DNA from: Ancylobacter novellus DSM 506
Lineage (GTDB): Bacteria; Pseudomonadota; Alphaproteobacteria; Rhizobiales; Xanthobacteraceae
Assembly (NCBI RefSeq): GCF_000092925.1
Contig: NC_014217.1
Location: forward strand, 2,232,001-2,296,000
Direction of reading: 5' to 3'
Length of the DNA: 64,000 nucleotides
Below the pieces are notes generated by a model. The model saw nothing but the letters and a program-made list of their open reading frames with translations, searched no databases and was not told the origin of the DNA. Below are positions 20,157 to 33,135 of this stretch, piece by piece (position 1 is the first letter of the stretch; each line of letters starts with the position of its first letter). Made by a program: the position numbers and the translations under genes.

Positions 20157-20774
20157 TCAGCGCGAGTAGTACTCGACCACGAGGTTCGGCTCCATCACCA
20201 CCGGATAGGGCACCTCGTTGAGCTCCGGGATGCGGGCGAACTTCGCCGTCATCTTGGAGTGGTCGACCTCGAGATAATCGGGAACGTCGCGCTCGCCCGA
20301 GGCGACGGCTTCCAGCACCAGCACGAGCTGCTTGGAGGCTTCCTTGACCTCGATCACATCGCCGACCTTGACCTGGTAGGACGGGATGTTGACGCGGCGG
20401 CCGTTCACCTTGATGTGGCCGTGGCTCACGAACTGGCGGGCGGCGAACACGGTCGGGACGAACTTGGCGCGGTAGATGACCGCGTCGAGACGGCGCTCGA
20501 GCAGGCCGATCAGGTTGGCGCCGGTGTCGCCCTTGAGGCGCGAGGCCTCGACATAGACCGCGTAGAACTGCTTCTCGCCGATCGAGGCGTAGTAGCCCTT
20601 CAGCTTCTGCTTGGCGCGCAGCTGCACGCCGAAGTCGGAAAGCTTGCCCTTGCGGCGCTGGCCGTGCTGGCCGGGGCCGTATTCACGCTTGTTGATGGGG
20701 CTCTTCGGGCGGCCCCAGATGTTCTCGCCCATACGGCGGTCAAGCTTGTGCTTGGCCGAAACGCGCTTGCTCAT
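20157..20774 (-). CDS. rpsD: 30S ribosomal protein S4
   Basis: Primary 16S rRNA-binding protein of the small subunit, needed for decoding accuracy. 205 residues, normal. [20 protein letters not shown] is the alphaproteobacterial N-terminus; the S4 RNA-binding domain ([32 protein letters not shown]) lies at ~95-160, and the C-terminus is VVEYYSR. The gene stands alone, as is usual in the order, rather than in the alpha operon. The longer open frame upstream of the ATG is spurious. Confidence 0.97.
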   Translation of the reverse strand: MSKRVSAKHKLDRRMGENIWGRPKSPINKREYGPGQHGQRRKGKLSDFGVQLRAKQKLKGYYASIGEKQFYAVYVEASRLKGDTGANLIGLLERRLDAVIYRAKFVPTVFAARQFVSHGHIKVNGRRVNIPSYQVKVGDVIEVKEASKQLVLVLEAVASGERDVPDYLEVDHSKMTAKFARIPELNEVPYPVVMEPNLVVEYYSR

Positions 20775-20964
20775 GCGCTGGTCCTCTTCGCAAGGTTGCG
20801 GTTTGGATCGCGCCCCCTCCTCTGCTCCCTTGCGGGAGCCGACAGGACCCGGCCGAACGCGCCGGACAGGCCCACGGGTGCGTGAAACACCACGCGGGAC
20901 CGTTGCCGGCCCCGCGAGTGGGCGGGTGGTAGGCGAAAAAGGCCGGAAGGTCAAGCCTTGGTGG

Positions 20965-21192
20965 TCAACCGATCAGTTTCAGCAGAGCCGTGAGCACCCC
21001 GACGGCGACAACCAGCATACCGCCGATCTTAATCGTCAGCCTTTGCTCCAGAAGAGCGAGATCGTCCTTGGTCGCCACGCGATCCTGAAATGCATCAGCC
21101 AGAGCATCGGCTTCCGCCTGCTCGGCGGTAAAATGCGCCTTCTCGCGCAGCGTGCGCGCCAGCTTCAAGGTGTCGAACGGAATGGCTCCCAT
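20965..21192 (-). CDS. Small coiled-coil membrane-anchored protein (DUF1640/CCDC90-like)
   Basis: A 75-residue protein with the pattern [29 protein letters not shown], a coiled coil, [14 protein letters not shown], and one C-terminal membrane helix ([19 protein letters not shown]). This is the standard layout of bacterial DUF1640-type proteins, distant relatives of the mitochondrial MCUR1/CCDC90 proteins; function in bacteria is unclear. The ATG opening MGAIPFDTL has only a weak ribosome site. It lies between rpsD and the lytic transglycosylase gene, facing the same way. Confidence 0.75.
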   Translation of the reverse strand: MGAIPFDTLKLARTLREKAHFTAEQAEADALADAFQDRVATKDDLALLEQRLTIKIGGMLVVAVGVLTALLKLIG

Positions 21193-21233
21193 CAGAGGAA
21201 TATAGGTGGCGCCACCGCTTATTTCCACTCGAT

Positions 21234-22481
21234 TTACCGCCCGCCCCTCAGCGCCGCCAGCACGTCCAGCCCGGCATAGCCGTCCGGCTCGACGCCCATG
21301 CGGCGCTGGAAATTCGCCACCGCGCGCATGGTCATGTTGCCGACGCGCCCGTCGGTGCCGCCGGTGTCGAGGCCGGCACGGGTGAGGCGGCGCTGCACCT
21401 CCTGGATCTCCACCAGCGTCAGCGGCCGCTCGCCGCCGGGGAAGGGCGTGACGAAGGGCGCGCCGCCCAGCACCCGGTCGCCGAGATGGCAGACGGCGAG
21501 CGCGTAGTTCATCGACGGGTTGTAGCTGCGCACGGCGTAGAAGTTCTGCGTCAGCAGGAAGCACGGGCCGTCGGTCCCGACCGGCGCCCATAGCCGCGTG
21601 CGCGCCTTGGGGACGTCGAAACGCCCTCCCCCGGCCGGCTTCACGCCGAGCTTCGCCCAGTCCTCCACCGTGCGCCACGACCTCGCATCAGCGTATTTCT
21701 CGGGGACGCCGGCCATCGCGACCTCGAAGCCCCAGGGCAGGCCGCGCTGGTAGCTGCCGCGCTTGATGAGGTAGCGCGCGCTGCCGGCGAGCGCGTCGGG
21801 CACGCTGTAGGGCGAGGGCTTGCCGTCGCCGTCATAGTCGACGCCGAGGTTCAGCCAGACCTCCGGCATCCATTGCGTATGGCCCATCGCCCCGGCCCAG
21901 GAGCCGAGCATCTCGTCGGGATTCGCCCAGCCGCGCTGGACCACGGCGAGGCCGTTGAGGAACTCGGTCTCCCAATATTTGCGCCGGCGCGGCTCGCCCC
22001 AGGCGAGCGCGGCGAGCGAGGGGAAGACCGGCTTCATATGGTCGGGGTCGGTCACCAGCTCTCCGAAGGCGCTCTCCATGCCCCACAGGCCCAGCAGCAC
22101 GTCCGGCTCGACGCCGAAATCGTGTCGCAGGCGCTTCAGCAGGGCGGCGTTCTGCTGCGTCGCGGCGCGGCCGGTGTTCAGCCGCCATTCGGAGATGCGG
22201 CGGTTGAGGTACTGCCAGAGCTCCTCGCGGAACTCGGGCTGCGCGCGTTCCTTGGCATAGACCGAGGTGTCCGGCCGCAGATTGCCGGTCACGCGGTCAT
22301 AGACGGCATCGGTGATGCCGCGGGCACGCGCACGGGCGCGGAACTGCACGACCCAGGCCTCGAAAGGCTGCTTGGCGCTCTGGGCAGCCGCGCCCTCGCC
22401 AGCGAGCGCCAGCGCGCCGGCGCCGATGAGGAACGCCCGCCTTGTCTGGTGCATCGCGCCGAATCGCCGGGTCCCGATCAC
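21234..22481 (-). CDS. Lytic murein transglycosylase (MltB-like) with peptidoglycan-binding domain
   Basis: Cleaves peptidoglycan glycan strands in the periplasm. A twin-arginine type leader (HQTRRAFLIGAGALALAG) is followed by an SLT_2/MltB catalytic domain (~38-335). The catalytic Glu is in WGMESAFGE (Glu136), with GAMGHTQWMPEVW also typical. A PG_binding_1 domain closes the protein (VQRRLTRAGLDTGGTDGRVG, ~345-415). I use the GTG at 22481 because AGGAGAGG lies at the right distance; the ATG at 22454 is an alternative with a shorter leader. It lies 70 bp after murI, another cell-wall gene, in the same direction. Confidence 0.93.
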   Translation of the reverse strand: MIGTRRFGAMHQTRRAFLIGAGALALAGEGAAAQSAKQPFEAWVVQFRARARARGITDAVYDRVTGNLRPDTSVYAKERAQPEFREELWQYLNRRISEWRLNTGRAATQQNAALLKRLRHDFGVEPDVLLGLWGMESAFGELVTDPDHMKPVFPSLAALAWGEPRRRKYWETEFLNGLAVVQRGWANPDEMLGSWAGAMGHTQWMPEVWLNLGVDYDGDGKPSPYSVPDALAGSARYLIKRGSYQRGLPWGFEVAMAGVPEKYADARSWRTVEDWAKLGVKPAGGGRFDVPKARTRLWAPVGTDGPCFLLTQNFYAVRSYNPSMNYALAVCHLGDRVLGGAPFVTPFPGGERPLTLVEIQEVQRRLTRAGLDTGGTDGRVGNMTMRAVANFQRRMGVEPDGYAGLDVLAALRGGR

Positions 22482-22551
22482 ATGTCCTCTCCTGCCGTTC
22501 GGGCATGCTGGGCAGGGATCGCGGCGCAGGCAAGGCGGAAAATGCGGGGGC

Positions 22552-23478
22552 TCAGGCCGGCGCGGTCATCGGCACGAGTTCGCCGGCGCGGGCGCGGCGG
22601 CCGACGATGCGCTCGATCAGCGCGGCGTCGAGCGGCTGGCCGGTCGAGAACAGGCGCAGCGGCGCCGGGCTGGCGGCGAAGGCGACCGGGCCGAGGAGCG
22701 AGCTCAACCGGCGGGCGATGGCGGGGGCCGGATCGACCCAGCGCACCGGCCACGGCGCCACCTTCTGCAGGCGGTCGAGCACCAGCGGATAGTGCGTGCA
22801 GGCCAGCACCACCGTATCGGTGCGGGATTTGCCCTCGCGCACGAAGGCGGGGGCGATCTCGGCGGCGAACTCCTCGTCCGCCACCTTTTCCCCGACCATC
22901 GCCGCCTCGGCGAGGCCGGCAAGGCGGGTGGAGCCGACCAGCGTCACCCGGCAGGCGCCGGCGAAGTCACGGATCAGCGCCTGGGTATAATCGCGCTTCA
23001 CCGTGCCGGGGGTGGCAAGCACGCTCACCTGCTTGGTCAGCGAGCCCTCGCAGGCCGGCTTGATCGCCGGCACCGTGCCGACGAAGGGAATGGAGTAGCG
23101 CGCCCGGAGCGCCGGCAGCACCAGCGTCGAGGCGGTGTTGCAGGCGATCACCACCGCGTCCGGTGCCAGCCGGGCGACCAGCGCGTCCATGACGGCGAGC
23201 ACGCGGGCGACGAGGTCGTCCTCGCTGCGCGCGCCATAGGGGAAGCCGGCATCATCGGCCGCATAGACGAAGCGCGCATCGGGGCGCGTGCGCGCCAGTT
23301 CGCGGAACACGGAGAGGCCGCCCAGCCCCGAATCGAAGACGAGGATGGTCGGTGCGCGGAGCGCGGCGGAAGGATGAATGGGCGGCGACGACACGGCGGA
23401 CGGCCCGGTTGACGAAGCAAGGTGCGAGACGCCGTGCACGCCCGGAGTGCCGGAAACGGGAGAAGCCTCGATGCGCAT
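22552..23478 (-). CDS. murI: Glutamate racemase
   Basis: Makes D-glutamate for peptidoglycan. The two catalytic cysteines are in IACNTAST (Cys113) and ACTHYPL (Cys227), and the N-terminal substrate loop is FDSGLGGLSV. The ATG (MRIEASPVSG) has GGAGGACAT just upstream. At 308 residues it is somewhat longer than the usual 260-285, because a ~40-residue Ser/Pro-rich N-terminal extension precedes the racemase fold (TILVFDSG). The extension has no recognisable domain. The gene lies between trmJ and the lytic transglycosylase on the same strand. Confidence 0.95.
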   Translation of the reverse strand: MRIEASPVSGTPGVHGVSHLASSTGPSAVSSPPIHPSAALRAPTILVFDSGLGGLSVFRELARTRPDARFVYAADDAGFPYGARSEDDLVARVLAVMDALVARLAPDAVVIACNTASTLVLPALRARYSIPFVGTVPAIKPACEGSLTKQVSVLATPGTVKRDYTQALIRDFAGACRVTLVGSTRLAGLAEAAMVGEKVADEEFAAEIAPAFVREGKSRTDTVVLACTHYPLVLDRLQKVAPWPVRWVDPAPAIARRLSSLLGPVAFAASPAPLRLFSTGQPLDAALIERIVGRRARAGELVPMTAPA

Positions 23479-23540
23479 CTGATGTCCTCCATCCCGGGCA
23501 GGATTGTGACGCATCGAGATGAACGGAAAGTTTCGCTTTC

Positions 23541-24389
23541 TCAGCCTTCGCCGTCGCCCGCGGCTTCATCCACAGGCTTCTCTTTCGGCTTCCCGCTCAG
23601 CCGGGCGGCGGTGCGCTCCTCGCGCGTGCGCCTGCCCTCCACCAGCGCAGCGACCATGCCGTGCAGCGTGGCGATGTCCTGCCGCGTCAGTCCCACGCGG
23701 TGGAAGATGTTGCGGATGTTGCGGATGGTGACCGGCTTCTTCTCCGGCGAGCGGAAGAACAGCGCCTCGTCGAGCTCCTTCTCGACATGGTCGAAGAAGG
23801 CGAGGAGGTCCGCCTTGTCGGCGATCGGATAGCGGTCCGGCTGCTGGAACGGCAGCGCCCCGCCGGAAGCGAGCTTGAACCACTCATAGGCGACGACCGC
23901 CACTGCCATGCCGAGGTTGAGCGAGGCGAAGGCGGGGTTCACCGGCAGAGTGAGGATCACGTCGGCGAGCGACACCTCCTCCGTATAGAGCCCGGTTCGC
24001 TCGCGCCCGAAGACGAGGCCGACATTCTCGCCGCCGGCGATGCGGGCGACAGCCTCAGTCGCCACCGCGTCGGCGCCGAGCACCGTCTTCTGCATGCCGC
24101 GCTCGCGCGCCGTGGCGGCGGCGACGAAATTGAGGTCGGCCAGCGCCGCGCGCAGGTCCGGGAAGACCTCGGCATTCTCGAGGATGCGGTCGGCACCGGA
24201 GGCGAAGGTCACCGCCTTCGGGTTCGGCCAGCCCTCGCGCGGATTGACGAGGCGCAGCCGCGACAGGCCGAAATTGCCCATGGCGCGCACCGCCGAGCCG
24301 ATGTTCTCGCCGAGCTGCGGCTCGACGAGCACGACGACGGGGCCGCCCTCCAGCCAGGGGCGCGTCGAGTCGGTTCCGGCGCCGGGCAT
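23541..24389 (-). CDS. trmJ: tRNA (cytidine/uridine-2'-O-)-methyltransferase TrmJ-like
   Basis: SPOUT-class RNA 2'-O-methyltransferase, the family that modifies position 32 of tRNAs. 282 residues. The family motifs are VLVEPQLGENIGSAVRAMGNFG (motif 1, split here as VVLVEPQLGENIGS and AVRAMGNFGL), VGLVFGRERTGL (motif 2) and LPVNPAFASLNLGMAVAVV, which forms the SAM-binding trefoil knot. The C-terminal part (KPVTIRNIRNIFHRVGLTRQD) is the TrmJ-type helical extension. GGGAG lies ahead of the ATG. It is upstream of murI with 62 nt between. Confidence 0.92.
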   Translation of the reverse strand: MPGAGTDSTRPWLEGGPVVVLVEPQLGENIGSAVRAMGNFGLSRLRLVNPREGWPNPKAVTFASGADRILENAEVFPDLRAALADLNFVAAATARERGMQKTVLGADAVATEAVARIAGGENVGLVFGRERTGLYTEEVSLADVILTLPVNPAFASLNLGMAVAVVAYEWFKLASGGALPFQQPDRYPIADKADLLAFFDHVEKELDEALFFRSPEKKPVTIRNIRNIFHRVGLTRQDIATLHGMVAALVEGRRTREERTAARLSGKPKEKPVDEAAGDGEG

Positions 24390-24499
24390 CAGGCGCGGCT
24401 CCCGGCGGCGGATCGGAACGAGAGAAAGGCGGCATGGGTGAACATGCCGCCGTCCTAAAGCAAGTCCGGGAAAAATTGAACGCCCTCTCGGGCGCGCCG

Positions 24500-25336
24500 C
24501 TATTTCTTCTCCGGCAGGCGGCTCTCTGTCACCACGCCGCCGGTCTTGCCGCGGATCAGCCCCCACACCACGCCGGGCTGGGCCGGATCGAAGGCGAAGC
24601 CCTGACCGCCGATCTCCACCGGGATGGTCTCCAGCCAGCGCATGGTCGAGCCCATCTCCGGCGGGGCGACGACATAGAGCTCGGGATTGTCGTGGCCGCT
24701 GATGTAGAGCCGGCCGTCCGGCCCGAAGGCGCCGCCAGAATTGCTCATGTCCTGGAACTTGGCCACCAGCGCGTCCGGGTAGACGAAGGCCTCGGCGACG
24801 CTCCAGTCCCGATTGAAGCGCACGATCTGCGTCGCATACTTGTTGCCATAGGCCAGCGGGCTCTTGTCGAACACGCGGTTGTAGTTGGCGAAGGCGCCCC
24901 ACCAGCGGCCCTGCGGATCGCGGTCGAGCCAGGTGAAGGAGCCGCGCTCGATGCCGAAGCTGTGGGATTCGAGATGCTTCAGCGTCTCGGCGTCCCACAC
25001 CTCGACCGAGCTCGTCATCGGCCAGTCCGGGTAGTTGGAATGGGCGGTGTAGAGCTTGCCGTCGCGCACGACGCCGCTGTCGAGATGCAGGATCGGCCCG
25101 CCCTTCGGGCCTTCCCAGCGCGCGACCGGCTGGCCGGTCGCCTTGTCGAGCTTGGCGATGGTGCGGTTGTCGATGGCGTAGAGATAGCGGTCGGTGACCG
25201 CGACGGCCTGCCGGGCATCGGGGATGTCGAAGCGAGCGATGGTCTCGGCGGCGGTGCGCTGCTCCTGCGCCTGCGCACCGAGCGCGACGGCGGCGAAGGC
25301 GAGAGGCAGCAGGAGGCGGACGGGCGAAAGCGGCAT
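24500..25336 (-). CDS. Secreted beta-propeller-like protein
   Basis: A 278-residue exported protein with a signal peptide (LLLPLAFAAVALGAQAQ). The mature part has repeating YVTN/quinoprotein-like blades: RYLYAIDNRTIAKLDKATG, GPILHLDSGVVRDGKLYTAH, SVEVWDAETLKHLESHSFG, GGAFGPDGRLYISGHDNPELYVV. Similar proteins are annotated as endonuclease-, lactonase- or cycloisomerase-like without proof. AGGAG precedes the ATG. It is divergent from icd and lies upstream of trmJ. Function is not assigned. Confidence 0.78.
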   Translation of the reverse strand: MPLSPVRLLLPLAFAAVALGAQAQEQRTAAETIARFDIPDARQAVAVTDRYLYAIDNRTIAKLDKATGQPVARWEGPKGGPILHLDSGVVRDGKLYTAHSNYPDWPMTSSVEVWDAETLKHLESHSFGIERGSFTWLDRDPQGRWWGAFANYNRVFDKSPLAYGNKYATQIVRFNRDWSVAEAFVYPDALVAKFQDMSNSGGAFGPDGRLYISGHDNPELYVVAPPEMGSTMRWLETIPVEIGGQGFAFDPAQPGVVWGLIRGKTGGVVTESRLPEKK

Positions 25337-25681
25337 GGAGGGCTCCTGTCGGGCGGCGCACGGGGCGCCGGGATGCCGCGCCGATAGCAGCGCCGGATGA
25401 AGCACCTGCGACAGGGAACGCCGCCGCCCCGCCTCTCCTCCCGGGCACCGTTGCGGCAACCGGCACGGCCGCGGCCCACCGCCGCCGCCTCACCATAGGT
25501 ATACAGAATGCCAGAAAGCCTTGGCGCACAAGCCTTCCCGCCATGTGGCTTTCCGGCGAAATTTGGCCCGCGCCGTGCTTCCCCTTACGGACGTGGCGCG
25601 CTATCACGCGCCGCATCCGGCGTCTGTGCGCGGACAGACGCCGCGACCCTCCCGACAACGTTTCCGTGCGAGGTGGACCTC
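25337..25681. other. Divergent intergenic region upstream of icd
   Basis: 345 bp between two divergent genes. An open frame runs in phase with icd from 25508, but its residues ([18 protein letters not shown]) look non-coding. A symmetrical GGTATACAGAATGCC stretch near 25497-25511 could hold a -10 box or operator. I see nothing else here. Confidence 0.4.
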
Positions 25682-26893
25682 ATGGCGAAGATCAAGGTGG
25701 CGAATCCGGTCGTCGAGCTCGACGGCGACGAGATGACCCGAATCATCTGGCAGTACATCAAGGACAAGCTGATCCACCCGTATCTCGACCTTGAGCTGGA
25801 ATATTACGACCTCGGCCTGCCGAACCGCGACGCCACCGGCGACCAGGTCACCATCGACGCGGCCGAGGCGATCAAGCGCGTCGGCGTCGGCGTGAAGTGC
25901 GCCACCATCACCCCCGATGTCGGCCGCATGACCGAGTACAACCTCAAGAAGATGTGGCGCTCGCCGAACGGCACCATCCGCAACATCCTCGGCGGCGTGA
26001 TCTTCCGCGAGCCGATCATCTGCAAGAACGTGCCGCGCCTGGTGCCGGGCTGGACGCAGCCCATCATCGTCGGCCGCCACGCCTTCGGCGACCAGTACCG
26101 CGCCACCGACTTCCTCGTCCCCGGCAAGGGCACGCTGACCATCAAATTCACCGGCGACGACGGGCAGGTGATCGAGCACGAGGTCTACAAGTTCCCCGGC
26201 GCCGGCGTGGCGATGTCGATGTACAATGTCGACGAGTCCATCGCCGAGTTCGCCCGCGCCTCGCTGAACTACGGCCTGATGCGCAACTACCCGGTCTATC
26301 TGTCGACCAAGGACACCATCCTCAAGCAGTATGACGGGCGCTTCAAGCAGATCTTCCAGGAGATCTTCGACGCCGAGTTCAAGGCCGAGTTCGAGAAGCG
26401 CAAGATCTGGTACGAGCACCGCCTGATCGACGACATGGTGGCCTCGTCGCTGAAGTGGTCCGGCGGCTATGTCTGGGCGTGCAAGAACTATGACGGCGAC
26501 GTGCAGTCCGACATCGTGGCGCAGGGCTTCGGCTCGCTCGGCCTGATGACCTCGGTGCTGATGACGCCGGACGGCAGGACCGTCGAGGCCGAAGCCGCCC
26601 ACGGCACGGTGACGCGCCACTACCGCGAGCACCAGAAGGGCAAGGAGACCTCGACCAACTCCATCGCCTCGATCTTCGCCTGGACGCGCGGCCTCGCCCA
26701 TCGCGCCAAGCTCGACGACAATGCCGACCTCGCGGCCTTCGCCTCCACGCTGGAGAAGGTCTGCGTCGACACGGTCGAGAGCGGCTACATGACCAAGGAC
26801 CTGGCCCTGCTGGTCGGCGCCGACCAGAAGTGGCTCTCCACCACCGGCTTCCTCGACAAGGTGTCGGAGAACCTCAGCAAGGCGCTCGCCTGA
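25682..26893 (+). CDS. icd: NADP-dependent isocitrate dehydrogenase
   Basis: Oxidises isocitrate to 2-oxoglutarate with NADP in the TCA cycle. The 403 residues and N-terminus ([21 protein letters not shown]) are of the eukaryotic-like homodimeric subfamily II typical of alphaproteobacteria, not the E. coli type. Substrate residues lie in the [19 protein letters not shown] segment; metal aspartates are in HRLIDDMVA and [23 protein letters not shown] contacts are in [20 protein letters not shown] lies 8 nt before the ATG. Downstream is a repeat region, so it is probably monocistronic. Confidence 0.97.
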   Translation: MAKIKVANPVVELDGDEMTRIIWQYIKDKLIHPYLDLELEYYDLGLPNRDATGDQVTIDAAEAIKRVGVGVKCATITPDVGRMTEYNLKKMWRSPNGTIRNILGGVIFREPIICKNVPRLVPGWTQPIIVGRHAFGDQYRATDFLVPGKGTLTIKFTGDDGQVIEHEVYKFPGAGVAMSMYNVDESIAEFARASLNYGLMRNYPVYLSTKDTILKQYDGRFKQIFQEIFDAEFKAEFEKRKIWYEHRLIDDMVASSLKWSGGYVWACKNYDGDVQSDIVAQGFGSLGLMTSVLMTPDGRTVEAEAAHGTVTRHYREHQKGKETSTNSIASIFAWTRGLAHRAKLDDNADLAAFASTLEKVCVDTVESGYMTKDLALLVGADQKWLSTTGFLDKVSENLSKALA

Positions 26894-26920
26894 AGCTGAC
26901 TACCCGTAGTTCCACTTTCC

Positions 26921-27112
26921 TCATCCCCGGGCTTGACCCGGGGATCCAGCCTTTCCGCTGGCGCGCCCGGTAGAAGTCTGGGTGGCCGGGTCGAGCCTGG
27001 CCATGAGGGCGTGAGGGTGGCTATCGCCGAGCCGAGCTGAACTCGGATCCCCTCCGGGGGCGTGCGCGCCCCCGGAGCTGTCCTCGGTTGCGGCTACCCG
27101 GCCATCCCAAGA
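26921..27112. repeat. Composite palindromic repeat after icd
   Basis: It starts with the same CTCATCCCCGGGCTTGACCC left end as the copies near 1.3 and 6.6 kb. The remainder is different: TGGGTGGCCGGGTCGAGCC, a hairpin (TCCGGGGGCG..CGCCCCCGGA) and more. It ends at the stop of the convergent channel gene and may act as a terminator. Confidence 0.7.
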
Positions 27113-27114
27113 CT

Positions 27115-28413
27115 TCAGCCCTCCGTCGGCTCGCTCCGACTTTCGGTCCGCTCGCTGTCGATCTCGTCCTGGGCGATGTCGGCGCGCCGCCGCAGGGCGT
27201 GCGGCCCCTCGTCGTCCTTGGCCATGGCCCGCACGCGCTCGCCGATCGCCGGATGGCGGCGGATCACGTCGGCAAGGGCCTCGGCGTCCAGCATCAGCAG
27301 CATGCAGCGCGTGCGCGCCCGTGCCGTCGCCGCGCGGCGGGTGGTGTGCAGCAGCGCCATCTCACCGAAGAACTGTCCCTCGCCCAGCACCACCATCTCG
27401 TCGGCGAATTCGAGCACCACCTCGCCGGAGGCGATGAAATACATCGAGGTGGCGATGTCGCCGCGGCGGGCGATGACCTCGCCCGGCTGCGCCGTGTGCG
27501 AGGAGAGCATGCGGTGGATCTCGCCGATGCCGGCGGCGTCGAGATCGGCGAACAGCGGCACGCGCGCCACCATGCCCCAGGTGATGACGAAATCGCGCCG
27601 CTTGATGACCTCGACGAAGGCGGTGGCGATGATGCCGACCGGCAGCGCGATCATCACGATGCCGGTGACCATGGTGACCCCGGCGATGACGCGCCCCGCC
27701 GCCGTGACCGGATAGACGTCGCCATAGCCGACCGTCGTCACCGTCGCCATCGCCCACCACATGGCCGCCGGTATGGAGCCGAGATGCTCGGGCTGGATGT
27801 TGCCCTCGGCGACATACATGGCCGAGGCGGCGATCAGCACCGCGGCGGCAAGCAGCCAGAAGCAGGCGACGAGCGACTGCCACTCGCGCTCCAGCACTTC
27901 CAGCAGCGACTGCATGCCGGGCGAATAGCGCACCAGCTTGACGAAACGCAGCAGGCGCAGGATGGCGAGCGTGCGCAGATTGACGCCGAACATCATCGAG
28001 ATGACGAAGGGCAGCCAGGCGATGAGGTCGACGATCGCCACCGGGGTGAACATGTAGCGCCGGCGCGCGACGCGGTGCGGCAGGCCGCGATAGCGCGGAT
28101 CCTCCGGCGACACCCAGACGCGCAGGGCATATTCCAGCGCGAAGACGATCAGCGAGAGATATTCGAAGGCGCGGAACGCCCAGTAGTCGCGCAGCAGCAG
28201 ACTCGGCACCGTCTCCAGCACGGCGGCGATCACGTTCAGCACGATCAGCGCGATGAGCGCGACGTTGATCTTCTCGGCCAGCGGGTCACGCGCCGAGTCG
28301 CGCTCGAGCACCTCGTAGCAGCGCCGGCGCTGCCGGCGCCACCACGAGTCGGAAAACCAGCCGGAGAACAAGCCGCCGGGGAACCTGCCGTTGTTCTGCC
28401 TGCGGGCCGCCAT
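27115..28413 (-). CDS. Voltage-sensor potassium channel with cyclic-nucleotide-binding domain (MloK1-like)
   Basis: A 432-residue six-helix channel of the inner membrane. S1-S3 lie at ~48-68, 82-100 and 124-142; S4 (NLRTLAILRLLRFVKLVR, ~145-162) carries regularly spaced arginines; S5 and S6 flank the selectivity filter TVGYGD (227-232). The C-terminal domain (~285-400) is a cyclic-nucleotide-binding fold with an intact phosphate-binding cassette, GQFFGEMALLHTTRRAAT (346-363), so cAMP or cGMP gating is plausible. This is the plan of Mesorhizobium MloK1. It is 30 nt downstream of alaS and may be read through from it. Confidence 0.93.
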   Translation of the reverse strand: MAARRQNNGRFPGGLFSGWFSDSWWRRQRRRCYEVLERDSARDPLAEKINVALIALIVLNVIAAVLETVPSLLLRDYWAFRAFEYLSLIVFALEYALRVWVSPEDPRYRGLPHRVARRRYMFTPVAIVDLIAWLPFVISMMFGVNLRTLAILRLLRFVKLVRYSPGMQSLLEVLEREWQSLVACFWLLAAAVLIAASAMYVAEGNIQPEHLGSIPAAMWWAMATVTTVGYGDVYPVTAAGRVIAGVTMVTGIVMIALPVGIIATAFVEVIKRRDFVITWGMVARVPLFADLDAAGIGEIHRMLSSHTAQPGEVIARRGDIATSMYFIASGEVVLEFADEMVVLGEGQFFGEMALLHTTRRAATARARTRCMLLMLDAEALADVIRRHPAIGERVRAMAKDDEGPHALRRRADIAQDEIDSERTESRSEPTEG

Positions 28414-28443
28414 GCCGGCCTCTCCCCAACCGGCGCCCGCGCC

Positions 28444-31095
<2,652 letters not shown>

Positions 31096-31220
31096 AGAAT
31101 CCGAATCCGCCGATGAAACATAATCGGCGCCGCCCGGCGCCGGCCCGCCGCGCGCGGTTCTGGCGCACGGCACGGGCGCAACGGTTCTAGCGACGCGCCA
31201 ACACCTTGTCCAGAAACGGA

Positions 31221-31246
31221 CACGGGAGGCACTGCGGCCTCCCGTG
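31221..31246 (-). terminator. Hairpin terminator after recA
   Basis: A perfect 10-bp stem CACGGGAGGC/GCCTCCCGTG with loop ACTGCG lies 42 bp beyond the recA stop. The T-run on the minus strand (CCGTTTCTGG) is weak, so it may be a partial terminator separating recA from alaS. Confidence 0.7.
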
Positions 31247-31287
31247 GTTCGAAACTCGGCCTGTCGTCCCGCGCTAGCGGGCGCGTC

Positions 31288-32370
<1,083 letters not shown>

Positions 32371-32448
32371 CGCCGGGCTCCGGGCTGCACGCAAGGGGAT
32401 GGATGAGGTTTGCGAGAAGTTGAGCGAGTTGTACCCGGTTTGTTCGAT

Positions 32449-32463
32449 GTTCGCAATATGTTC
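32449..32463 (-). promoter_or_regulatory. LexA (SOS) box of recA
   Basis: On the recA strand the sequence is GAACATATTGCGAAC, exactly the alphaproteobacterial GAAC-N7-GAAC operator. Another GTTC half-site lies 7 bp away (32442-32445). The 336-bp gap 32371-32706 holds this operator and presumably the recA promoter; I see no gene in it. Confidence 0.92.
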
Positions 32464-32706
32464 TCAGACCGATTACCGCAGTTTCGGCTAACGCCAGTAT
32501 AGTCCGATATCCGCCGGTCGGCAGGCGTGGCGGGTGCGAAGCTGGCCCCGGGGCCACGGCGCGGCTAGGCTGGCGGCAAACAACCCAAGAAAAATTTCTG
32601 TCGCGATGTCGGGCCAGCCTCGCCCCGTTCGTCCTCGTGGCGTCGGTGCCGGCTCGCTTGGCCGCGGCGCCGGGGCACGGGGAAACGGCCAAGGGAGGAC
32701 AAGTCA

Positions 32707-33123
32707 ATGAACGTGCAGGCTTATCTGATGTTCAACGGCCGCACCGAAGAGGCCATCGAGTTCTACAAGAAGGCGGTCGGCGCCGAGGTCACCATGCTGA
32801 TGCGCTTCCGCGAGGCGCCGGACCAGCCGCCGCCGGGCATGGTCCCGGAAGGCTGGGACGACAAGATCATGCATTCGAGCTTCAAGGTCGGCGATGCCGA
32901 GCTGATGGCCTCGGATGGCTGCCAGTCCGACGCCGCCGGCTTCAGCGGCATCTCGCTGGCGCTCTCGGTCGCCTCCCCGGAGGAGGCGGAAGCGAAGTTC
33001 GCCGCGCTCGCCGAGGGCGGACAGGTCACCATGCCGCTGATGAAGACCTTCTTCTCGCCCAGCTTCGGCACGCTGACCGACCGTTTCGGCGTGTCCTGGA
33101 TGATCGTCGTCTCCACCAACTGA
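32707..33123 (+). CDS. VOC family (PhnB/glyoxalase-like) protein
   Basis: A 138-residue vicinal-oxygen-chelate fold protein of the PhnB/3-demethylubiquinone-methyltransferase-like type. It starts VQAYLMFNGRTEEAIEFYKK, the usual family opening, followed by MHSSFKVGDAELMASDG and LMKTFFSPSFGTLTDRFGVSWMI. The dimer would form one metal or substrate site. No substrate is known for this subgroup. It is 12 nt before the BNR gene and heads a run of five same-strand genes to 36.2 kb; related VOC proteins often sit near YCII and ECF42 genes. Confidence 0.9.
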   Translation: MNVQAYLMFNGRTEEAIEFYKKAVGAEVTMLMRFREAPDQPPPGMVPEGWDDKIMHSSFKVGDAELMASDGCQSDAAGFSGISLALSVASPEEAEAKFAALAEGGQVTMPLMKTFFSPSFGTLTDRFGVSWMIVVSTN

Positions 33124-33135
33124 CGGGAGCGCGCC

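Noticed and set aside
25508..25681. N-terminal extension of isocitrate dehydrogenase
   Set aside because: The frame is open but the residues look non-coding and the conserved family start is at [15 protein letters not shown], with its own ribosome site.
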